A stretch of 64,000 bases of DNA from UBA1444 sp964601085. Its GTDB lineage: Bacteria; Bacillota; Negativicutes; UBA1444. Within the stretch, counting starts at the first letter, position 1; each line of letters opens with the position of its first letter. The notes below the pieces were generated by a model, which saw only the letters and a program-made list of their open reading frames with translations, had not been told where the DNA came from and made no database searches. The translations under genes and the position numbers were made by a program. Where the stretch lies: positions 1 through 64,000 of the forward strand of contig CAZRLN010000002.1 of the NCBI GenBank assembly GCA_964601085.1, read 5' to 3'. Positions 49,791 through 57,050 of this stretch are shown here, piece after piece.

Positions 49791-50837
49791 ATGGATAAAG
49801 AAAAGAGCAAAGCGCTCGACATTGCCTTGCACCAGATTGAAAAGGATTTTGGCAAAGGTTCCATCTGGAAGTTGGGGGAAGCCGCCGCAAAAATGAATGT
49901 GGAGTATATTCCTACCGGTTCCATTGGTTTGGATATTGCGTTGGGGATTGGCGGCGTGCCACGAGGGCGGGTTGTGGAGATTTATGGACCGGAGTCCTCC
50001 GGCAAGACAACCGTGGCTCTTCAGATTATTGCGCAAGCCCAAAAAGCTGGAGGCGTTGCTGCTTTCATCGATGCGGAACATGCTCTGGACCCGTTGTACG
50101 CGCGAAAATTGGGCGTCGATATTGACAATTTGCTGATTTCGCAACCGGATTATGGCGAGCAAGCCTTGGAAATCGCCGATGCGCTGGTTCGCAGCGGCGC
50201 CATTGACATCATCGTTGTCGACTCGGTTGCGGCGTTGGTTCCGAAAGCTGAAATCGAAGGCGACATGGGAGATTCCCACGTCGGGCTGCAAGCCCGGTTG
50301 ATGTCCCAGGCTTTGCGAAAACTGACCGGGATCATTTCCAAGTCCAGGACAACGGCAATTTTCATTAATCAGCTTCGGGAAAAGGTCGGCGTAATGTTTG
50401 GGAATCCGGAAACGACGACCGGCGGCCGCGCCCTGAAATTTTACGCCAGTATTCGTCTGGATGTTCGGCGCATTGAAAGCATAAAGGTAGATAATGTGGT
50501 GGTCGGCAACCGCACCCGGGTGAAAGTGGTTAAGAACAAAGTCGCGCCGCCATTTCGGCAGGCGGAATTCGATATTATTTTTGGTGAAGGCATTTCTCGG
50601 GAGGGCAGTGTTGTGGATTTGGCGACCGAAATGGAGATTTTCGCCAAGAGCGGCGCCTGGTACTCCTATAAAGACACTCGGATCGGCCAAGGCCGGGAAA
50701 ATGTGAAAGAATACTTGCGCAAAAATCCACAACTGACGGACGAATTGGAAGCAAGAATCCGTGAATCCGCCATGGGAAAATTGCTTGCCATGCCGGAATC
50801 GCCGGAATCAACGGATGATGCGGCGGAAACAGAATGA
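49791..50837 (+). CDS. recA: Recombinase RecA
   Basis: RecA drives homologous strand exchange and activates LexA self-cleavage. The 348-residue protein shows VVEIYGPESSGKTTVALQII (Walker A, about residue 65), FIDAEHALDPLYARKLGVDI, VVDSVAALVPKAEIEGDMGD, and QALRKLTGIISKSRTTAIFI with loop 2 NQLREKVGVMFGNPETTTGG. ATG 49791 follows AGGAGG by 6 nt. It has its own LexA-controlled promoter and overlaps recX by four bases. Confidence 0.99.
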   Translation: MDKEKSKALDIALHQIEKDFGKGSIWKLGEAAAKMNVEYIPTGSIGLDIALGIGGVPRGRVVEIYGPESSGKTTVALQIIAQAQKAGGVAAFIDAEHALDPLYARKLGVDIDNLLISQPDYGEQALEIADALVRSGAIDIIVVDSVAALVPKAEIEGDMGDSHVGLQARLMSQALRKLTGIISKSRTTAIFINQLREKVGVMFGNPETTTGGRALKFYASIRLDVRRIESIKVDNVVVGNRTRVKVVKNKVAPPFRQAEFDIIFGEGISREGSVVDLATEMEIFAKSGAWYSYKDTRIGQGRENVKEYLRKNPQLTDELEARIRESAMGKLLAMPESPESTDDAAETE

Positions 50838-51292
50838 CAAGAAATCAAACGACAGGACCGTTGGAAACAGCGGTCCGTTTGCTTGCCCGGCGGGAATATG
50901 CTGAGAAGGAACTTCGACAAAAATTGTTGCGGCAAAATTTTGACCCGGATTCGATTTCCACCGTCATGGCGACACTGAAAGAGAAGGGATATTTGAATGA
51001 CACCCAGTATATGCAGCGGACCATCGAACGACTAGTGGCGGAAAAACGCTGCGGCGTGCGTGGCATAATCGCTAAACTTCGACAAATGGGACTGACGGTA
51101 ACCAACGAAGAAGTTCGGGAGTATTGCCCTATGGAGGAAGAATGGAATATCGCCAGTCAATTGGTGGAAAAAAAGTTTCATTTGTTGGATTCCGAAGCTT
51201 TTCCCCGGATTGCCCGCTTTCTTGTCAACCGGGGTTTTTCCGCTGAAACGGTGAGCCGGTTTGCCGACGAATGCCGCAAACATCAGTACTGA
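50834..51292 (+). CDS. recX: RecA regulator RecX
   Basis: RecX binds RecA filaments and modulates their activity. The 152-residue protein is made of tandem three-helix units: ETAVRLLARREYAEKELRQK, LKEKGYLNDTQYMQRTIERL, KRCGVRGIIAKLRQMGL, and a C-terminal RFLVNRGFSAETVSRF. Sequence conservation in RecX is low, but the helix pattern and overlap with the recA stop are decisive. It shares the recA transcript and so should be part of the SOS response. Confidence 0.9.
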   Translation: MTRNQTTGPLETAVRLLARREYAEKELRQKLLRQNFDPDSISTVMATLKEKGYLNDTQYMQRTIERLVAEKRCGVRGIIAKLRQMGLTVTNEEVREYCPMEEEWNIASQLVEKKFHLLDSEAFPRIARFLVNRGFSAETVSRFADECRKHQY

Positions 51293-51305
51293 TGCGGCTC
51301 TAACC

Positions 51306-51334
51306 TTGACACTTTGGCGAAAAAGAATTACAAT
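51306..51334 (+). promoter_or_regulatory. Sigma-A promoter for rny
   Basis: Perfect TTGACA (51306-51311), a 17-base spacer and TACAAT (51329-51334) soon after recX ends. Confidence 0.85.
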
Positions 51335-51408
51335 GAAATCGCCAATCGTGTGACCGGATACTGTCAAGTTGTAACACGAGACAATTTGATTGAGGAAAGG
51401 TTACTTTG

Positions 51409-51434
51409 AAAAGCCGAGTATGTACTCGGCTTTC
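51409..51434 (+). promoter_or_regulatory. Leader hairpin before rny
   Basis: AAAGCCGAGTA (51410-51420) is followed after two bases by its complement TACTCGGCTTT (51423-51433), about 40 bases upstream of rny. It resembles an intrinsic terminator, but its T run is short (TTT then CCCC). It may attenuate rny or stabilise the mRNA. Confidence 0.55.
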
Positions 51435-51449
51435 CCCTTACTATCGGAT

Positions 51450-53006
51450 ATGGAGAGGAGGCAAACTACCATTGTTGAAAAGTTAATCTTTGTATTGGTT
51501 GCCGCGGCAATCGGAACGGCTGCCGGTTATTGGATTCGAAAAAAACTGGCGGAAGCCAAGATCGCTTCGGCGGAAGAGGCCGCCCGGAAAATTCTCGACG
51601 ATGCTCAGCACAGCGCGGATGCTCGAAAGAAAGAATCCCTGATTGAAGCCAAAGAGGAGATTCATCGTTTTAGGGCGGAAGCCGAGCGTGAACTCAAGGA
51701 ACGCCGCTCCGAAGTTCAGCGGATGGAACGCCGCTTGCAGCAAAAAGAAGAGAACTTGGATCGAAAAATTGAGTCCATGGAGAAAAAGGAAGAGAATATC
51801 GGCAAACGTGAATTGGAAGTAGACGGCAAACAGGCGGAGATCAACGAACTGTTTCAAAAGCAGGTCGACGAACTGGAACGTTTGGCCGGTTTGACACAAG
51901 AAGAAGCCAAAGCAGTTTTGCTTTCCAATGTTGAGCAAGAAACCCGTCATGAAATGGCAATTCTGATCAAAGATCTGGAGCACCAGGCGAAGGAAGAATC
52001 CGAGAAAAAAGCCCGTGAAATTATTTCGTTGGCGATTCAACGCTGTGCTGCTGATCATGCTGCAGAAACCACTGTTTCTGTAGTGAGTCTGCCCAACGAC
52101 GAAATGAAAGGGCGAATTATTGGCCGGGAGGGCAGAAACATTCGGACCCTGGAAGCGCTGACCGGGATTGATCTGATTATTGACGATACCCCGGAAGCGA
52201 TCCTTATCTCCGGTTTTGATCCGGTTCGACGGGAAGTCGCCCGGATTGCCCTGGAAAAACTGATCAGTGATGGCCGCATTCATCCCGCACGGATTGAAGA
52301 AACTGTCGAAAAAGCGCAAAGGGAAGTGGAACAGCGGATCAAGGACGCCGGAGAACAGGCAACCTTTGAAACGGGTATCCATGGTTTGCACCCGGAATTG
52401 ATCCGATTGTTGGGCCGTTTGAAGTATCGTACCAGCTATGGCCAGAACGTATTGAAACATTCGATTGAAGTTTCGCATCTGGCCGGAGTGATGGCGGCGG
52501 AACTGGGCGTGGATGTTACATTGGCCAAACGGGCCGGATTGTTGCATGACATTGGCAAAGCGATCGATCATGAAGTGGAAGGCCCCCATGTGACAATTGG
52601 CGGGGACCTGGCCAAGAAATATCGGGAATCAGCGGAAGTCATCAATGCGATAGTTGCGCATCATGGCGATGAGGAACCCAAAACAATCCAGGCGGTTCTC
52701 GTGGCCGCTGCAGATGCTGTTTCCGCCGCAAGACCTGGTGCACGGCGTGAAACCTTGGAAAGCTATATCAAGCGTTTGACCAAACTGGAAGAAATCGCCG
52801 ATTCCTTTGATGGGGTCGACAAGTCGTATGCGATTCAAGCAGGACGTGAAGTCCGTATTATTGTCAAACCGGAAAAAATCGACGATCTGGCCTCGATTCG
52901 CTTAGCGAAGGACATCGTGAAACAAATCGAATCGGATATGGATTATCCGGGTCAAATCCGCGTAACAGTAATTCGGGAAACTCGTGCCGTTGATTACGCA
53001 AAATAA
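51450..53006 (+). CDS. rny: Ribonuclease Y
   Basis: RNase Y is the membrane-anchored endoribonuclease that starts mRNA decay in many Bacillota. The protein has an N-terminal membrane helix (KLIFVLVAAAIGTAAGYWI), a long charged coiled coil (about 30-200), a KH domain with GRIIGREGRNIRTLEALTG, and an HD domain with KHSIEVSHLAG and LLHDIGKAIDHE. The start is odd. ATG 51450 lies at the edge of the strong GGAGAGGAGG (51452-51461), which is 9 nt before ATT 51471; translation from ATT would give MVEKLIFVL and a 511-residue protein. The coordinates use the ATG. Confidence 0.95.
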   Translation: MERRQTTIVEKLIFVLVAAAIGTAAGYWIRKKLAEAKIASAEEAARKILDDAQHSADARKKESLIEAKEEIHRFRAEAERELKERRSEVQRMERRLQQKEENLDRKIESMEKKEENIGKRELEVDGKQAEINELFQKQVDELERLAGLTQEEAKAVLLSNVEQETRHEMAILIKDLEHQAKEESEKKAREIISLAIQRCAADHAAETTVSVVSLPNDEMKGRIIGREGRNIRTLEALTGIDLIIDDTPEAILISGFDPVRREVARIALEKLISDGRIHPARIEETVEKAQREVEQRIKDAGEQATFETGIHGLHPELIRLLGRLKYRTSYGQNVLKHSIEVSHLAGVMAAELGVDVTLAKRAGLLHDIGKAIDHEVEGPHVTIGGDLAKKYRESAEVINAIVAHHGDEEPKTIQAVLVAAADAVSAARPGARRETLESYIKRLTKLEEIADSFDGVDKSYAIQAGREVRIIVKPEKIDDLASIRLAKDIVKQIESDMDYPGQIRVTVIRETRAVDYAK

Positions 53007-53046
53007 TCATTTTTAAACAACGGTTTCCCGATAGGGAAGATGATCT

Positions 53047-53082
53047 GGAAACGACCTTGTTTAAGGTCGTTTCCGATTTTTG
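53047..53082 (+). terminator. Rho-independent terminator after rny
   Basis: GGAAACGACCTT (53047-53058) pairs perfectly with AAGGTCGTTTCC (53063-53074) around GTTT, followed by GATTTTTGG. Confidence 0.88.
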
Positions 53083-53106
53083 GTTTTTGAAGTGAGGGAC
53101 GCAACC

Positions 53107-53643
53107 ATGGTACCTAAAATTAATTCGAATAGTTCAGATACGCGCTCTTCCGATGGCGTTAGTCTGTTAATTTCTTTATTGATGCGGTTTCCTCAAATTG
53201 GAACCCTTCAATTTGATTCCAAGCATCGCTTGCTGACGATGAACTTTATGTTGGCGCAAACTGTGTCGGCAACCGATCTGAATTCTGTAAAAATGGCCAT
53301 AGACTCTCATCTGAAGGCGTATCATTTCATCACGGGAAAAGCTCCCTCCTGCTTAAAGATTACTACTAAACAGCCTTATGAAAAATTTTGCATGTTGTCG
53401 ATTGTTCGAGACATTGCGACTTTGTCAAAAGGTGAAATTACTTTATTAAGCACGCTTTTGTCGGAAAACTTTCGGGAATGTCTGATTCTTGACGATTCGG
53501 AATACATTGCCGATTTTGTTGATGACTTCGAGATTCCGGAAGAGATGATCGACAGTATGTTTGAAGTCGTTCGGGCGCAACGGGCGGCAAATAGTTTGAC
53601 GGCGTTACGTGAGAACGGACGCGTTCTTGTTTTTAGCAAGTAA
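53107..53643 (+). CDS. Uncharacterised protein between rny and spoVS
   Basis: A 178-residue protein starting at ATG 53107, 8 nt after GAGGG. The opening 20 residues are Ser/Asn-rich. The body looks like a mixed alpha/beta fold with FPQIGTLQFDSKHRLLTMNF, LKITTKQPYEKFCMLSIVRD and an acidic segment DSEYIADFVDDFEIPEEMID, and a basic C-terminus. I see no signal peptide, membrane segment or known catalytic motif. In B. subtilis this place holds ymdB, a phosphodiesterase; this protein lacks metallophosphatase motifs and is not YmdB. Base composition is slightly more AT-rich than the neighbours. It lies after the rny terminator, and no convincing promoter was seen in the 24-base gap. Confidence 0.7.
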   Translation: MVPKINSNSSDTRSSDGVSLLISLLMRFPQIGTLQFDSKHRLLTMNFMLAQTVSATDLNSVKMAIDSHLKAYHFITGKAPSCLKITTKQPYEKFCMLSIVRDIATLSKGEITLLSTLLSENFRECLILDDSEYIADFVDDFEIPEEMIDSMFEVVRAQRAANSLTALRENGRVLVFSK

Positions 53644-53646
53644 GTG

Positions 53647-53673
53647 GCAGGAGTTTTGAGAATTCTGACGAAA
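53647..53673 (+). promoter_or_regulatory. Possible SigH-type promoter for spoVS
   Basis: GCAGGAGTT (53647-53655), an 11-base spacer and GACGAAA (53667-53673) resemble the sigma-H pattern RnAGGAwWW-N11/12-RnnGAAT with one mismatch in each element. spoVS is a sigma-H gene in B. subtilis. A match of this quality can arise by chance. Confidence 0.3.
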
Positions 53674-53720
53674 CGTTAATCAGTACGGTGAAATATGGAG
53701 GAGGAGGGTGCAACGAAAGC

Positions 53721-53981
53721 ATGGGCGTTTTGAAGGTTTCAGCCAAATCTAATCCTAATTCGGTCGCAGGCGCATTGGCAGGCGTGATTCGCGAACAGGG
53801 ATCCGCCGAAATTCAGGCAATTGGTGCTGGTGCGCTAAACCAGGCCGCCAAAGCGGTGGCTATTGCCCGTGGTTTTGTTGCCCCGCAGGGGATTGATTTG
53901 ATTTGTATTCCCGCTTTCGCGGATATTCTGATTGATGGAGAAGAAAGAACCGCTATTAAATTGATTGTCGAGCCGCGATAA
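53721..53981 (+). CDS. spoVS: Stage V sporulation protein S
   Basis: SpoVS is a small Alba-fold protein needed for normal spore coat and heat-resistance development in B. subtilis, and possibly nucleic-acid binding. The 86-residue protein matches closely: MGVLKVSAKSNPNSVAGALA, IQAIGAGALNQAAKAVAIAR and CIPAFADILIDGEERTAIK. ATG 53721 follows a long GGAGGAGGAGGGTG site by 10 nt. It is the only sporulation-named gene in the window; homologues also occur in some non-sporulating species, so it does not prove sporulation. Confidence 0.95.
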   Translation: MGVLKVSAKSNPNSVAGALAGVIREQGSAEIQAIGAGALNQAAKAVAIARGFVAPQGIDLICIPAFADILIDGEERTAIKLIVEPR

Positions 53982-53995
53982 ATCATTCGCAAGAG

Positions 53996-54026
53996 GAACC
54001 TGTTTGAGGACAGGTTCCGCTTTTAT
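53996..54026 (+). terminator. Rho-independent terminator after spoVS
   Basis: GGAACCTGT (53996-54004) and ACAGGTTCC (54011-54019) form a 9-bp stem followed by GCTTTTAT. Confidence 0.8.
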
Positions 54027-54100
54027 CGGAAAATTCCTGCGGCGGATTCGATTCCATTGAAACCGGTAATCGGATATTGTAGCTGCCGGGAGGGTATGGG

Positions 54101-54937
54101 TTGGACGTAGTCGCATTCATCGGGCCGACAGGCACGGGAAAAAGCCATCGGGCTTCGAAAGTGGCTCATGATTGTGGCGCCGATGTAATTATTGACGATG
54201 GGCTGCTAATCAAAGATAATAAAATTATTGCGGGTTCGTCGGCCAAATATGAGACGAATAAGATTCGCTCGGTAAAAAAGGCCATCTTTGCGGATGACGA
54301 TCATGCCGATCAAGTGCGAAACGCACTGGCGAAAATGCAGATTTCGCGTGTATTGGTGCTGGGAACTTCCCGAAATATGGTGGAAAAAATTATTCGTGTG
54401 CTGAAGTTGCCACCCGTCTCGCAAGTTATTAATATTCATGATGTTTCCACCCCGGATGCGATCCGTAAGGCCCGGGAGACAAGACGGACGCAAAACAAGC
54501 ATATTGTACCCGTCCCGAAGATTGAACTTCAGCCGCATCTGCCGAATTTCATGATTGATCCGATGCGCTTGTTCGCCAAATCGACCCGGCAAGCCAGACA
54601 TCATTATGGCGAAGTATCCGTGGTCCGGCCCAATCGATTTTCGGTATTCGGCAAACTGATTATTACGGAACGCGCTGTGGCCATGATTGTACGGGAAGAG
54701 TTATTAAAAGATAAATCCTGGGTCGCGCTAACGCGTATTTCCGTAAAAAATATGGAAAAACCGGAACGTGGGTTGGTTTTACGTCTGGATGTGACGGTTC
54801 GATATGGCGTTAATATCCCGAACGCAGTTCGTGCCGCACAAGATCGGATCAAAATGCAGGTTGAATATATGACCTGGATGACGGTTACGGATGTTGACAT
54901 TTTTGTTCGTAGCATTGTTGCGGAGACAAAAGGATAG
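54101..54937 (+). CDS. P-loop protein fused to an Asp23/Gls24-like domain
   Basis: A 278-residue protein with two parts. The N-terminal half starts with VVAFIGPTGTGKSHRASKVA, a Walker A P-loop, followed by ADVIIDDGLLIKDNKIIAG and VLVLGTSRNMVEKII, and should bind a nucleotide. The C-terminal half (about 185-275) resembles an Asp23/Gls24 (DUF322) domain: KLIITERAVAMIVREELL, VTVRYGVNIPNAVRAAQDRI and QVEYMTWMTVTDVDIFV. Asp23 proteins act at the cell envelope under alkaline or cell-wall stress. The combined function is unknown to me. TTG 54101 lies 6 nt after GGGAGGG. It is 20 bases before the DUF3870 gene, probably co-transcribed. Confidence 0.75.
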   Translation: MDVVAFIGPTGTGKSHRASKVAHDCGADVIIDDGLLIKDNKIIAGSSAKYETNKIRSVKKAIFADDDHADQVRNALAKMQISRVLVLGTSRNMVEKIIRVLKLPPVSQVINIHDVSTPDAIRKARETRRTQNKHIVPVPKIELQPHLPNFMIDPMRLFAKSTRQARHHYGEVSVVRPNRFSVFGKLIITERAVAMIVREELLKDKSWVALTRISVKNMEKPERGLVLRLDVTVRYGVNIPNAVRAAQDRIKMQVEYMTWMTVTDVDIFVRSIVAETKG

Positions 54938-54957
54938 AAAGGGGGCCGTGTAACGAT

Positions 54958-55311
54958 TTGGCTACAAATGACGATGGGTTGGTTCTTTTTTCGGGTTATG
55001 CAAAATTGCCGGTTGGAATTACTGCCAGTGAAATGTATAAAGTGATCGGGATGATTCTAGTCATCCGGGTGGAAACGGGTGAGATTGTGGAAGCTGATTG
55101 TACACTGGCGACAAAAGTTGCCCGGGAATATGTTTCCCAGGTTTTACTGGGACAGTCGTTGAAAAACGGACCAGACGCCGTCTTGCGAATTGTGGACAAA
55201 CGTTATCAGGGAAGCGCTAAAAAAGCCATTATGACTTCACTGCGGATTATTTATGATAAGTATCGGAGTTTTATGGAGGAGCAAATGGCATCCGAAACGG
55301 AGTTTCATTGA
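54958..55311 (+). CDS. DUF3870 family protein
   Basis: A 117-residue protein with the features of DUF3870: LVLFSGYAKLPVGITASEMY, VETGEIVEADCTLATKVARE, LLGQSL and a C-terminal RYQGSAKKAIMTSLRIIYDK. Its function is not known. TTG 54958 is the only start in frame after an upstream stop; GGGGG at 54941-54945 is rather far (12 nt). It follows the P-loop/Asp23-like gene closely, which suggests they act together. Confidence 0.82.
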   Translation: MATNDDGLVLFSGYAKLPVGITASEMYKVIGMILVIRVETGEIVEADCTLATKVAREYVSQVLLGQSLKNGPDAVLRIVDKRYQGSAKKAIMTSLRIIYDKYRSFMEEQMASETEFH

Positions 55312-55323
55312 GTAGTTGATTGT

Positions 55324-55623
55324 TTGTTTGTTCAGGAGAAGAGATGTCGTTTTATATCGATAGGGGTCCTGATAGGTATTTTGATTGGTTTGCTGAGGGT
55401 TGGCGGTGTTTTATTCGTTCCGATTATGGTGACGTAGCTGGCGGTTCCCAACATTCAGCGCCGATGAATGGTATTGTTGCTGGCGGCAGGATCAATCTTA
55501 GGCAGCCTGGTCAGCTTAAATTTGGTCCAGCGGATTGATGGAACGATACTAATGCGTATTTTGGGCATCCTTTTGATTTACTCCAGCTATAAAATGATTT
55601 TTCCTCACGCCCAGAAATCTTAG
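55324..55623 (+). pseudogene. Decayed TauE/SafE-type (YfcA-like) membrane permease remnant
   Basis: One frame of the otherwise empty 395-base gap before miaB reads as membrane-transporter sequence broken by TAG (55435-55437) and TGA (55465-55467). The first block, IGVLIGILIGLLRVGGVLF followed by VPIMV, resembles the TauE/SafE glycine-rich segment that ends in a VP motif. The last block, MVLLLAAGSILGSLVSLNLV with RILGILLIYSSYKMIF, resembles the C-terminal helices. The region joining them is mostly missing, so there was probably an internal deletion as well. A 64-codon frame from ATG 55344 overlaps it but looks like nothing known. The call rests on pattern recognition. Confidence 0.62.
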
Positions 55624-55706
55624 AGGAAGAAATCATTCCGCGCTCTGCCGGTTTTGTGCCGGGAGAGCGACTTTGCATTTATGAAGTTTTATGGAGAGGA
55701 GTCCCT

Positions 55707-57050
55707 ATGCAGATTCAGTCCTACCATATTGAGAGTTTCGGCTGCCAGATGAACCTGAGCGATTCCGAACGCTTGGCCGCTCAACTGGAGAGTTTGGGTT
55801 GCGTTTCGGTGGATCAGGCGGAACAGGCCGATGTGATCATCCTGAACACCTGTTGCGTGCGCGAAAGCGCCGAAAACCGGATTTTTGGCCGTATTGGTGC
55901 TTTAAAGCGATGGAAACAGAATAATCCGGAATTAATCCTCGTGATTGCCGGATGCTTGGCGCAAAAGGATCAGGATGCGATTTTCCGTCGGGCGCCGCAT
56001 GTGGATATTGTATTGGGAACTCAAAATATTGATCGCCTCGCGGAAATCCTCGGGGAAAAACAACGACGGCGGCGGATTGTCGAATCCCAGCCGCATAATG
56101 AGGACGGATTGGGCGAAGTGGCGGGTTCCCGTCGCCATGTCGGCATCAGCGCCTGGATTCCTGTCATGTACGGTTGTGATAATTTTTGCAGCTATTGCAT
56201 TGTGCCATATGTGCGAGGTCGGGAGCGCAGCAGGTCTCCCGAGGCGATCCTGCAGGAAATTCGAGACTTCGTAGCGTCTGGTGGACGTGAAGTGACGTTG
56301 TTGGGGCAGAACGTCAATTCCTATGGCAAAAATTTGCCGGAGCCGTGGAGTTTCCCCCAACTGTTATCGGCGGTGGACCAAATTCCCGGCTTGCGTCGAA
56401 TCCGCTTCATGACCTCGCATCCGAAAGATTTCGGTGAAGAGTTGATCCAAGTGATGGCCACGGGCCGGAATATCTGCGCTCATCTTCATTTGCCGGTACA
56501 GTCGGGTTGTGACGAGATTTTGCGCCGAATGAATCGCCACTATACGACCGATGAATATCGGCGTCATGTCGCCGCCTTGCGCGCCGTTCTTCCCAAAGTC
56601 AGTCTCACAACGGACCTCATTGTCGGTTTTCCGGGCGAGACGGACGCCATGTTTGACGAAACTTTGCAGTTTATTGGCGAAATGAAATTTGATGCCGCTT
56701 TTACTTTCCTATATTCCAAACGATCAGGAACTCCGGCGGCAACCCTGGAACAGCAAGTTCCACCGGAAGTAAAGCAGGCTCGTTTGCAGCGGCTGATGGA
56801 TTTGCAAAATGAGATCAGTCTGCGTCGCAACGAACAGTGGTTGGATCAAACCGTCGAGGTGCTTGCCGATGGGCCGAGCAAGACGGATGCCGCCACCTAT
56901 TCGGGGCGAACCGTTCAGAATAAGATTGTTCTTTGGCCTACGGAACCGGATGATGCTCCTGGTGTATTCCGGCGGATACGGATTACTTCCGCCCAGACAT
57001 TTTTGCTCAAGGGAACCGCAGTTTCGGAAAGGAACGGGATGCAACCTTGA
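55707..57050 (+). CDS. miaB: tRNA-2-methylthio-N6-dimethylallyladenosine synthase MiaB
   Basis: MiaB adds the methylthio group to i6A37 of tRNAs reading UNN codons, completing the modification begun by MiaA at 62.3 kb. The 447-residue protein has the UPF0004 domain with IESFGCQMNLSDSERLA, the radical SAM motif MYGCDNFCSYCIVPYVRGRE (about residue 155), and a TRAM domain at the C-terminus. ATG 55707 follows GGAGAGGAG by about 5 nt. In Bacillus ricA and cotE separate miaB from mutS; here mutS overlaps miaB. Confidence 0.96.
   Translation: MQIQSYHIESFGCQMNLSDSERLAAQLESLGCVSVDQAEQADVIILNTCCVRESAENRIFGRIGALKRWKQNNPELILVIAGCLAQKDQDAIFRRAPHVDIVLGTQNIDRLAEILGEKQRRRRIVESQPHNEDGLGEVAGSRRHVGISAWIPVMYGCDNFCSYCIVPYVRGRERSRSPEAILQEIRDFVASGGREVTLLGQNVNSYGKNLPEPWSFPQLLSAVDQIPGLRRIRFMTSHPKDFGEELIQVMATGRNICAHLHLPVQSGCDEILRRMNRHYTTDEYRRHVAALRAVLPKVSLTTDLIVGFPGETDAMFDETLQFIGEMKFDAAFTFLYSKRSGTPAATLEQQVPPEVKQARLQRLMDLQNEISLRRNEQWLDQTVEVLADGPSKTDAATYSGRTVQNKIVLWPTEPDDAPGVFRRIRITSAQTFLLKGTAVSERNGMQP

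Noticed and set aside
49701..50732. 343-codon open frame on the - strand opposite recA
   Set aside because: Antisense to recA and running into its promoter; the sense gene is certain.
51483..52589. 368-codon open frame on the - strand opposite rny
   Set aside because: Phe/Gln-rich translation without family features, entirely antisense to the KH and HD domains of RNase Y.
55344..55538. 64-codon frame with a good AGGAG site before miaB
   Set aside because: A different frame of the same bases encodes recognisable TauE/SafE-like segments; the 64-residue product looks like nothing known.
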